Assembly: GCF_001949145.1 (NCBI RefSeq)
Contig: NW_019091613.1
Span: 240,902 to 303,031 of the forward strand
Source of the DNA: Acanthaster planci
Lineage: Eukaryota; Echinodermata; Asteroidea; Valvatida; Acanthasteridae
Length of the DNA: 62,130 nucleotides
Direction: 5' to 3'
Shown here: one piece after another, positions 33,501-45,500 of the stretch
Numbering within the stretch: the stretch's first letter is position 1
Layout of the letters: each line of letters begins with the position of its first letter
Translations under genes and position numbers: made by a program
The notes under the pieces: generated by a model
Database searches by the model: none
What the model saw: only the letters and a program-made list of their open reading frames with translations
Told to the model about the DNA's origin: nothing

Positions 33501-36500
33501 ATGAGATTGTGAAAAAATACTACAGACAAAAGTTTGGCATTGGTTGCAAGCTTACATGTACAGATTTCATGGGGCATTTCTAAGGAGTCGGTTTTAGTCC
33601 CTGTTACCATGCATGAGTCAATCTAACCTTGGAAGCATTTGTGTAGTCTTGCAGAGCATTTCCCAGGGTTGATGGGTGGAGGGTGCCAGTACGTGCATCT
33701 TTGCTGTGAGGTTGCAGCAGCAATTGCGGCTGCAGCTGGGAATGTTGCAGCGGCTGCGCTGCTCTCTCATCTCGCTGTCTTGTGGTTGGCATTTGGGATG
33801 GTATGGCTCCTGGGAACTCTGTCAGGAGAAATGAAAAAAAAAAGAGAAAAAATGTTACTAGATTCAAACAGGTTGTCCATGCATCTGTCTCGATTTGATA
33901 CCTGCTGTTGCATCCATCCTCATTTTTGAGGGAATGGTGCAGGAACATTTACACCAAAGGTACGGGGGGGGGGAACTTCAAAATGGAGGGCACTGACCAG
34001 AAGTCTGACTGCACGTATTCCTTGAGTAACAAGTAGGTTTGTGAGCTTTTCTGTGAGTTAGACTTGCCTGTAATCATCTCTTCCTCCTCATCATTTGATG
34101 AGATTATCTGTGGAAGCTCAGGTTCGGATTGCCAGGGTAGCTCATAGCCTTGACTACAGTGGCAGGCGTTTCTTGGGGAGTCAGGAGTCGGCACTCCAAA
34201 ACTGTGCAGGGTCATTCTCAGTGTTTTCTCCATTTCTTTTAAATCTGATAGAAAATACAAAGAAATAAAAGTACACTCAGAAAATGAAAAAATTCAGAAT
34301 GGTTTCTGACTAGCGCCCCCAAAGATATCGACAAATGGGAAAAGCCACCAACATAGGGCTGGATAGCTCAGGTGGTTGAGCACCGGTATAGTATTCCGGA
34401 GGTTATTGGTTCAAATCTCATTCCATTCAATTTCTTTGTTCATCAATATAATCATGTGTATTGTAAGCACCTGTTCAGTTTCCCTATATAATTTGTTTCA
34501 TGATTTACATGTATGTTCAAAAAGCTGTATCCTTTATGAGTGATCTTTGTTCACCACTTCCCATGTTGTATCGTGTTATTGGGGTGTGATCCCTGGCTAC
34601 ATGGTGTTTCATGTTTAATGGCTTCTGGCTAGTCCCCCCCCCAAAAAAGATACTGACAAATGGGAAAAGCCACCAACATAGGGCTGGATAGCTCAGGTGG
34701 TTGAGCACTGGTATGGTATTCTGGAGGCTGTAGGTTCAAATCCCACTCCAGTCAATTTCTGTGTTCATCTTCATAATCAAAAGCGTTTAAACAGTTTCGG
34801 AAAGTGTGTTGTGTGTAACGAAACTTCTTTTTGGCGTAGGTTGTAGGAGTGATGGATACTACATGTAGGTTTCAACTCTTTATAAATGTGAGCACACCAC
34901 CAGAAGAAACAATGTTAATGACACTTCTGTGGAATGTACCATTACATATTAGATGTGTATGAAATGTAAATTGTAGGGTTGGGCTTGTGAAACATTGAAA
35001 TGTTAACAAACTTTGTAAAATTGTCCCACCCCATGACAAACAGAATGTACGAAAAACCCTTTTGTTTCTGTTGGGGCTTTCTATGGTTCAGTGAGCTTGA
35101 GTCATTCATTTATTGCCTGCCACTGTCTTTTGACAACAGAGGGCTAGCAAGGAACATTCTGTTGGCTTACTGATAGCTTCTGCCAGCCTGGCTCTGAGCT
35201 GTCGATTTTCCTGCTTGTACACCTCAAGTTCAGCATTCAGTCTGGCTACAGTTCTTGACTCGATGAGCCCAGCCGTTTCCCTGCTGCTGCCTGCAAGCTT
35301 CCTGGCTCCAGAGGACCACTGTCGAGCATATTCAGTGCAGCTGAGCGAATGTGAGGAGTTCACTGTGTGCCGGTGGTCCTTGCCATTTGGCTGTCGTCCC
35401 TTGAGTAGTTGACCACTGGTGTTGGCATTCGTTGTCTTCCATTTTGGGGGGGAAGCCTTCTGCATACATGTACGTCGCTTTGTTGCTGGTCTGCGATTGA
35501 GGCTGCGATTCTGTTTATTGAAGAAGTGCCAGTGAAAAACAAGAAAAGGAGCTGGTGGCAAAGGATACATAAAGGGTCATTGTTTTCTTTATTCTTTTGT
35601 TCCAAAGTAGTATGGGTGAATTTGTGTGCCACTTGCAATCTCTTTGGATTCAGAAAGAAAGGACAGCTCTTTTATTCTGCCAATATTTAGGTATATAAGT
35701 CATTTGCTTTAAATTAAACTGCGATCTCCATTTGGAATTAAGAAGAGCATGGGATAACCTGTGTGAAGGTGCATGTGTGGGGAATGTCTCATTGCCAAAA
35801 CAGCTGTTTTAGATCAGAAAAAAGGTAGCTGAGGCTGCTTTTACTTTTGACCACTTGTCGCCGGGGACTCCGGTTTTGGGCACCGTGTGCTTGTACGCGT
35901 GGCCAGGGTCTCCAAAATCGGACAAAGGGAACTGGGCCTTGTATGAAAAGACCGTACTTGGAACAAAAAAACAGGCTGCTGGGCATTACCAACAATTTTT
36001 TACTCTCAATAGTGGAGATAATCCAGCCTTGTTTTGAAACAGTATATCACAGTTTGGGGCATTTAGTGTGAGCGGATTACCACGGGGGACAAAAGTGCTC
36101 CACCACCGCAGCGATTTGCCACACAGAACCACTGCACGCTAATCTGGCCCCTATTGAAAAGAGGTCAGCAGCGCACTGTTCCAGGTTCGCAAACAAAAGA
36201 AAGTTGCATAACACTGCACAAACTGGGCTACTTTTACAAGGCTACAGGCCTGGCTGAAATACTCGGGCATCAGTAGATTTTGTCTGTCAGTCTAGAGTGG
36301 CCACCAGACAGTAATTCATCTGGGTGTTAACGTCCATTAATTGAAATGATGAATTTTTGAAGAATTAAGAAAACTGAAAATCTTAAAAAAGTCCTGATTA
36401 TATGCACTGCATTTTTCAAACCACCCGGCAGCAAGTGGTCAAAACCTCCTTTTTGAAAAAGTAAAAAGACAGGGATGCAAATAAAATTTTGGTACAGTCA

Positions 36501-39500
36501 CATTTTGTAATTTCCACAAAAAATGTGGGGGAAAGGTTGAAAAACTAGGGCAAGGTTGGTCATTCTATAAATGTGGGGACCAAGGGTGTGACATTTTGTG
36601 TCCCTGTTACATCTGGCCTTTGGTATTTGACATGGAAATATCACCAGAATTGTTTTCAAACTATTACTTTTGTTTGGCAGGTAATTTGCATTAATTCATC
36701 ACTCTTAGAAATTAGAAAATGTGTTCTGAACTTTACAAAATCATAAGTCAGGTGTGACAGGGACATGAAAAAAATGGATCCCTAATTTATAGAATTACCC
36801 AGGCACAGATAGCTTGGTAGTACATTTGATTCCCACTTTTATGGGTTTTTTTTCCCTGGGCAAAGCCCATACATGTTTCACAATGAAATAATTGTTTAAT
36901 CCCCTGAAAGTCCTGACTTTCATTTCTGTTCTTTCTTTTCTTTCAATCTTTCTCTCTTTCATGTCCTTCCATGCATTTTGTTACTTTCACCTGTTTGGTT
37001 ACAGTCAATGTTTCGTCTGGCCTGTCTTGCTTCCTGTTCACATCGGCCATTGGAGTTGTTGGAAGTGTTTCTTCTTCACTCATTCCAAACCTGTGTGAGA
37101 AACAGCTTCAACAAACTAAAATTCACAGGTGTATAGAGCAGCATTTTTCTCCAGATAGATTTTAGCATCAGCAAACTAAAATTCACAGGTGTATAGAGCA
37201 GCATTTTTCTCCACATAGATTTTAGCATCAGCAAACTAAAATTCACAGGTGTATAGAGCAGCATTTTTCTCCACATAGATTTTAGCGTCAACAAACTAAA
37301 ATTCATAGGTGTATAGAGCAACATTTTTCTCCACACAGATTTAAGAAGACGGCCCGGGCCCTTCAACTGTTCCAAGCCATTTATGACACCATGTGTTAGC
37401 CAGTGAGGTGCTATTTCATATTTCATCTTATAGCGTACACAGTACAGCTTGATGACCCAGTTTTGCTCTTACATGTAAAAGCCACCAGGTTATGGGCCCA
37501 AGTTATGAATCCCACCAGTAAACTTTTCAAATAACACCCCCCATTATAATGCTTTAAAAGGAAGGTTTGGTTGAAAATAAACCCCAACAAATACTCACAG
37601 TTCACTTTTGAGCTGGGTGAATATGGGCCAGAGAGTTTTCAAACTTTGATCTAGGCTCAAAAAGGAGGCTGCCTACGTGACCCACCCGGTCGTATGCAGT
37701 GCATATGAAGTCTGCTGCATGTGCATGTTATACAATGTGCATGTACAGTGTACATGTACTTGATTTTGCCCCTGCAGCATATAAAGCATATACCCCCTCG
37801 TATACATGTACCAGGGTAGGCCTGTGTGTGGGAATGAATTACCCATTCATGTGTGATGTATGCATACACACTATCAGATGACTGTATACTCATTTCCATA
37901 TAAAATGACTTGTGTCAGACTTTGCTCAATTGGCCCTAACAACCTGCACCATGGACTTGATACAGGTCAAATGCTGTTCACTAGAGCAGTGCACATACAT
38001 ACATGTACATATGCACTGCAGATCGAGTACATGTACATGTACTGTAACCTGTATGTACACTCAGACCTACCCAGCGTATATAATCTGCTAAAAATTACAG
38101 CAATATGTCTGTGCTGTGTCAGCCCACACAGTTTATAGTTGTTTGTTGTTGTCTTGCTACACGTGGATAAACCTATCCTGATTATGTATCCCTAAGTGAC
38201 TTTCAGGTTCCTCAGACTGGAATACCGTGTAGCCAGTTTCAGATCTCCTTTGGAAAGGTGCATGGTACTCCCATCAGACTCAATTCCCCTGTGGCCAGGT
38301 CGGGTGGGCATGTGGGTGGGGCATATACTGTTAGGGAGAGCTAAACATTCACCCCAGAATCGAAACCCACCTGTATCTTAAATTAATTAATTATCTTAAA
38401 TTCTCTATGGGCGCACCTAGCATTTGCTATTTCTTGCTAATCTTTGGTACAGTAATTGGTACCTCTGGCATAATTGTATCCAGTGGGGGAGTGGAGGGTG
38501 GCAAGTTGCCCTTTGGGATTTGAAAATCATTCGTAATCATTTTATAATTAAATCAAAGTAAAACTTTAATAAACAATGGGATACTCTATTTTGTATTAGA
38601 TGTGAAAAACCCCAGTTCATCGCAGTCAGACAAGCTTAAATTTCTGTATAAAAATATAAGAAGCTTCAATTCAGTGTCAATTATTACATTTTTGTGTGTG
38701 ATAATATTCCTCAATTGGGTACCGGTAATACGGGTGCCTCTGAGAGTTTGCAACGCATTGGCCAATCACAGTGCATGAAATCTGTTGACCCAGTGCGCAT
38801 TTGGAAATGGTCGACAAATTTTGTGCATTGTGATTGGCCACCGTGTTGCTAACTCTTGGAGGCGCACTATTGTGAATCACCCGTATTAGACAGAAAATAA
38901 AAATACCTGTGATATTGTTGGGCTGATAGGAGGAACTACATGTTCTGTACTTGTAGCTGATGTGGCATATGAGTATAGTTGCAATAGCTGTGGGTGCATA
39001 CAATGGTATATCAAAAAAACCTGTGTGAACTTGATTGAAATAAACATGCCCAGCAGAATCTTTAAATTTGAGTCAACTGGCTGGTTTAGCCATGCAGGTC
39101 ATGAAGTCCCAAGAGGGCCATGACTTTAGGTTTGGAGACTTTATAAACCATATGGTGATTATTCAGTGTGTGTGTACACCTACATGTACATTGTACAGTG
39201 TATATGCAGTCTTCAGTGTTACACATACTGGTATAACACATATAAGGGGGTTTTAATTTTCTGTTTTAGATGCATGTAGAACTGCACACTCAGCAAACAA
39301 CAGAGCAATCTTTCATTTACACACACGTAGAGACATATAGTCTTTTTTTAACCACAGCTGGCGGGTGCTTTTAAAAATGCAGTGCACACATGCGGGAGAT
39401 TTTCAAGATTTTCAGTTTTCAAAATTCTTCAAAAATTCATCCTTTTATTTAATGGATGTTTACACCCACATGAATGACTATTTGGTGGCTACTTTAAGCT

Positions 39501-42500
39501 GACAGGTAACCTTCATTGACTCCTGAGTATTTCAGCCAGGCCTGCCGCCCTGTAAAGAGAGCCCAGAATTGTGAGGTGTTAAATAATTTCCTTTGTCTCC
39601 AGTGAATGCAAGTGGCGTCTTTTGCAATTCCCAGCAGCAGGTCTTTTGTTCTGAGTACTGTCTTTTGTTACACGGACCAGCTCTTTTGTCCAATTTCAGG
39701 CAGCCCAGCTCTGCGTATAAATCCATGGTGCTTGAAACGGGGTTAACGCTCCACCCTTTCAGAAATGGCACTCATCCACATGGGTGGGGGGAGCTTTGCG
39801 GATTCTTCTACCAATCATTGGACAAAATGTGGACTGTCATTTTGAAAAAAAAAATTCATTTGATTGCCTTTCCTTCGTGGACCTACATGTATGACCTAGA
39901 TATGCCATTTCTTGGTTCTGTGGTTTTAAGCAATTCTTTGTTTAATGCCCCAAGACCGAATTTGGATCGATATTCTGCAGAGTTACAGGTGTACCAGTAT
40001 CTGGCCACTGCAGCTTAGCCATGTGACAATAGGGGACACTATCAAGAAACTGAACAAAGTCTTGTTGAATTCTGCAGATGCGTGCTGCTGAAGAATTTCT
40101 AAGGGTACTTCACTTGTGTGAAGCAACAAGCTTGGCATTGAGCAATGCTTAATATACAGTGCGTTTGCATATTGTCAATACATGTACATTGTGTGCTTGG
40201 AATCTTTATGCTCAAATATGAGCCAAATCCAGTCTTTGGACAAGGATTTGCCCCACAGTAAGCCAAACAGACGAAAGGGAATACATGATTAAATTTCCAC
40301 AATGCTATATCTATTCTCACATACACATAAAACAAAGGGGGTAGGAGAGAACTGGTACCGTTTCATTTGGAGGCGATTTTCTTCGTACATTACCTACTCA
40401 ATTTATTGTTTTAATTTTTTTTTTAATTTCAGCCACCTCCTGCTGCAGGTCAAGACTCTAAAGAATGTGGAGTTACCACAGAAGGGTAAGTGGGAAAGGG
40501 AGGGGAAGGTGTTAATCTCTTTCCCCATTTTTCAAGTCTCTTGGTTGAAAACATCCTCATGAGCAACCCTGTCTGGTGTCCTCTCCTAGTGTCCTGGCTC
40601 TGCAGGGTTTGTATCCACAGAATTAGGGGTAAAATGTTACATTAGTATCTGCATATAACATTAAATTCTTCACCTAAACCAAATGCTTTCTTTTACCTTG
40701 TGAAGGAACTGCAGTAGGTAAAGTGAAACAGTCATCAGAGCCAAATTCACTCTAGTTCAAGACCAAAAGATACCAACTGTTTTCAGATATCTCCAGGTCT
40801 AGTAGCTGTCATGGTTCCCTGACTAAAATGGGAGGCATGCTTCTGAAAATACAAATGCATCTGAAAGTTGCTGAACTTGTTGATATTGGATTTTTTCGTC
40901 AATCTTCTCCAACAGTGAGTGGCTATAAATTGCTTTTCTTTGCAGATTTCCCCATATACATGTACACCACAGTACTAAAAAAACATTTTTGAGTTTCCTT
41001 GATATTTTTGGCCCTTTGATACCACTTTTGTACAGTTGTGGTTATGCAGATACATGTAGATCCTACTGTAAAAATATGGACTAGATGTAGTAAGATGAAA
41101 GTTTTCCAACTTCGTGGAAATTCTGTATTCTCATTTCGTTTTGTTATAAAGGTTGCACCGTGTTGTTGGGTTCCCAGCATTTTCTTTGATTTTAGAAGTA
41201 AGCTGTGCAGTTTTTTTGGATCCTAGAAGTTTTGCGTAATTAAGTGATAGAAAAGTTCCACGACGTGTTGGCAATTTTTTAGATTCATTTTAGGTAAGAA
41301 GAACACAGAAACATTGGATTTCCTGCTTTTTTCCTCCTTCAAGACATCATCAGTGTTGATCAAACCATTGCCAACCTCTTCCAGCTGCGAGCCTACAAGG
41401 ATGTTGCGGTTAGCTTCGTCTCGTCTCTCCAGGACGTGGGTCTGGATCTGGTGGAGCTGGTGTTCAAGGACCAGTACATCAGCCGCAGCGACATGTGGCG
41501 GCTCAAGAATAGCCTGGTAAGGTCAGGGGTCGCTGCTATATGCTACAGTCTGCAGCCACTGGTAAAATCAAATTGATTTCAAATGTACAAATGTAGGTAT
41601 TAGCATTTTTCTTTTGATCTGGTTAAGAAATTTCAGAGCATGCTGAACACTGTTAAAAGGGCTTTTTCTTTGTCTTGGAGGATTCTGTGACTGTGAACCA
41701 ATCATCTAGACCGCACGCAACAGATCCTTGATATGAATGTCAAGATAAACCGACCCTCGCTTTAATCATACTGACACAGTTTGCCACATAACAGCTTAAC
41801 AGAGACCAGACTTTTAACTTTTTCAGCATTCTTCAACTCTTCCCTGCTCCTCCTTCCTGTAACTCTTAACCCCTCCACCTCCCCGTCTTCATCTATCTAA
41901 TCCGTTCCATTTTGTTGGCCTGTCAGCTCCCCGAGTTGCCCCTCCGAAACTTGCCTCCCCCCAAACAGCCAAAACAGCCCATCTGGGAATTCCCTCGGTC
42001 TGTCTACCGCGCTTCACCACGGGTAAGATTTTGGCTCGAGGAATGAAACGAGACCAGGTGTCATCCAAACATCAGGTGCATCCGGTCGCTGCATTGTTGA
42101 TGGAAAAAGAATGGCAACTTTACATTTCCAAAAATATTTAAATGAACGGATGCTGTATTTTTTTTCTTCTAAGAATATGGCATGATGGTAACATTTTGGA
42201 CAAATCTTCCCAACCACTCCTTCAGGAGTAGTTCTGGCACAGTTTCCTTTCTGTCTCCTCAATTAATTTCATTTGTTGTTTTTTCCGTATGTTCAAAGTA
42301 AGCATCAACGCGTCACCCAAATGTTGCAATGTTTTCCCTGTTTCAAACTTGTCCACGCCTAGCTAAACATACTAGGCATGTAGTCACCAATTATAAAGGG
42401 AGATAAATTGCTGGTCATCATATTGGGGAACATTTGCTGCAGCCAGTTAACCCTAACCCCCTAGAGTGTATGTAAAATCGTACTGAATGTGGAGGATTGG

Positions 42501-45500
42501 GAGTGTTAGGGTTAATGTCAGATTTTCTTACCTGAAAAAGCTGCAGTGGGCGGGTCTTTAAACCTATAAATTCTTCAACCTTGCAAGTGTGCTTTGATCC
42601 AACCAAGCATAATGTGTCAATACGTCAACCACGGAAATGAAAAAAATATTCTTAATGAGTGTACACGTCCTTACGGAAGTGTATAAGGGCCACTTGTAAA
42701 AAAATTTTTTTAGAGTTGCTATCGTACTGCGGTGAGTTACTATCTTGCTGTGGCGAGTTACTGTCTCACCGCAGCAAGTTAAATCATTGAATGTGTATCT
42801 CGCCATGGCGTGAAATTGAAATCCCGACCCTTCAAGTACTTCAGTAATTTCATAAATCTTATTTAGCGTGTCGTCGTACTCAGGTGTATAATTATGGTGG
42901 AATGCAGTGAAATTGGGTTTCAGATTGCTTTCAACAAAGCTTGATTCAACCAAGCTTGATTTCCAACACAAAAAAAACAAAAGAAATCTCTTTTGGGGGT
43001 ATGAATTTCCATATTCAGAAGTGGGGTAGACTACTTTGACTCCCTGTTGCACATTGGTTTAAGACCCAGACACTCGGTCTGATTTATGTTTTTCAATTTT
43101 CAATAAAAACCTCTTCATTAGGGTCTGAAAATCAGGTTTTAAGTGTAAAAAAACTTTATTTTAAAATTTCTGTTTCTGAGATATAACAGTTTTAATGTAT
43201 ACGCTAACACGGGTAGAAAATAATTTTTGTTTCAATGTAAAATATCTGCCAAGGCAAATAAAACTTTGTTTAAATATAAAATATTGCTTTTTTTTAATGT
43301 TGCCTAGATGTACCCCTTCGAATAGTGTAGAGTATGATATGGGTTGATTCTTGGATGATACGGTAACATAACATTGAAAAAAGTCAACTTAAATTGCACA
43401 AAATACAACTGTTTAAAAATATTTATGATAAGACATTTTGAAGAGTACCTTCTAGTACCCATGGCAGAATGCCATATCAATTTGTAACATATCAAGAGAA
43501 TAAATATCCCTTGTCAACGTAAAATCATGGTAAATTCGCGGAAATGACCCTTACACCCGTAAAAGACGAAATTTCGATTGATGTTTTCACTAAAACTTTT
43601 TGCTGATTGTGCGCGAACGAGTGCCCTCTCTTGACATGAATAGTCTGTGCAACACGTGCCCGTACACTTTTCTCTCCAATACCACAGGGTTTGTACCATG
43701 TCATCGCATTGAATATTGAAGTGCCAAAGCCAGACTTTACATTTTCGACGAAGTGAAATCTCGTTAGTTGTGCTTTATTCGCCCATCTGTGATGAAATAA
43801 GAATATCTTGCCACTGGTTGCATGGAATGTGAGATGCATTGTTGAGGAAAAGTTTTGCCCAAAAATTACAAACGAACAAAGTTTTATTCTTTGCTCCCGT
43901 TTCGGACCTTTTCGGTGAATTCTCTGGTATAAATCTTTTCAACCTAGTTTTCTGTATTTGAAGATGATGTTCAAACATGTTTGATATAGTTTTTAGGAAT
44001 TTGGACCCTACATTGTCCCAATATCTACTGATGTCTGGGTCAGATATGGTTTTAAACCACTGTGTGTCGAAGGTATTGTGGTGCCTTTTCATTTCTGCTT
44101 TAAATAATCCTATTTACATAAGCACCGCAAGGGGGACTCTGAAAAGAATGGGAAAAAAAGAAAACAGCCAAAGAAATGAAAATTAGAAATGAAATAAAAC
44201 ATAATTATTTGCATGAGAAAAAAAGAAAATTGACCCTTTTCCCACAGATAAATATTGTTGTTTTAACTAAATGGTTCCCCCCCCCCAAAAAAATTCTGGC
44301 GACCCCCATGCGTAGTTCTACAAAATGTGTATTGCCATTTTGGACCAAACCTCAGTGTTGATATCATTGTAACATTAAAATTTGCCATGATTTAGGAGAT
44401 TTCAACAGGCAAAAAAAATGAAGTGAAGATGAAAGGGAAACTAACACTGTTGTTCATCAACTGGATTGAAATCCCCAGGCTCTTTGACCTCACCTCCATG
44501 CATTCACCTGTCACAAACCACCCATACAGTGCAAGGTGCTGGGAAGGGCAAATACAAAACATGTTTTTTGTCGAGAACTTATTGGACGGAGTCTATATTT
44601 ACATCCGAACACGTGGGTCGACACTTCCAGCTCGGTGAATACGACACGTGTGCACTTATACTATTATTGGAAATTAGGGCACTGTAACAAATGCTTTGAT
44701 TGTCCAAAGCTGTGAGGTATTTCATGCGTTGCATTTGTAAAAGTACAGCACTGTTTTTGATCTCCGTTTTAAGTACTATAAATTAATAAATTTCGACTGA
44801 TGAAAGTTCAAATGTAACTTTCAAGTCTGCTTGCTTATGTTTGGCACTAGGAAAATGTAGGAAGGAATTAAAAACAGTTTAGCCCTCATCTGAATGTGGA
44901 AATTCACACCACAAAATAAGATTTCATTTTCTTTCGTGTTGGAAACAAGCTTTGTTGAACTACAACATCCCTTTTTGTTCTAATTAGCAATCTAAAACCA
45001 AATCTCAATGCCTTTTTTCCATAGATACATTTGAAAACGGCGCGCTGAATAGGACTTATGAAACTATTGAAATATTCACTGCGGCAGGATATCAATTTGA
45101 CGCCACGGCAAGATCTTATAACTCGCCACAGCGATTCTCTTTCAACGATTTAACTCGCCATGGCAAGATAATAACTTGCTGCGGCAAGATAGTTACTCGC
45201 CGTGGCGAGATAGTAACTCGAAGACAAGTTTTTACAAATGGCCCTTGTACTCGTCCGTACATCCACAATGGAACAAATAAGGAAAATTATGTGTGTGTTA
45301 CATGTTAAACGATGTCAAGTGGTCAATCAGCATGAAAGGGAAAGTGAGAAAAAGTAAAGAGACAAAATTCTCCGACTGGCATGGCTTTTTTCTCGGCTCT
45401 TTTTTCTCTCAAACCTCTGACAAAAATTGCTTGAAGTCACTTACCAGACTTTATTGCTATGGTGGAGTCAAGAGAGATAGGAATTATATTTGGAGAGTAA

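Noticed and set aside
34350-34420. Functional tRNA genes
   Set aside because: A- and B-box sequences are present, but the acceptor stem does not pair and the same unit recurs with a fixed non-tRNA head and tail, so these are SINEs.
37108-37345. CRISPR array
   Set aside because: The repeat is direct and contiguous with no spacers, in a eukaryotic intron; no CRISPR-like array was seen anywhere.
42447-42515. Interstitial telomeric repeat
   Set aside because: Only two repeat units per side, in inverted orientation with TTAA borders; not a tandem telomeric array.
43525-44092. Naming the two internal frames of the 2.6 kb element as a transposase
   Set aside because: No catalytic motif or zinc finger can be seen; left unassigned.
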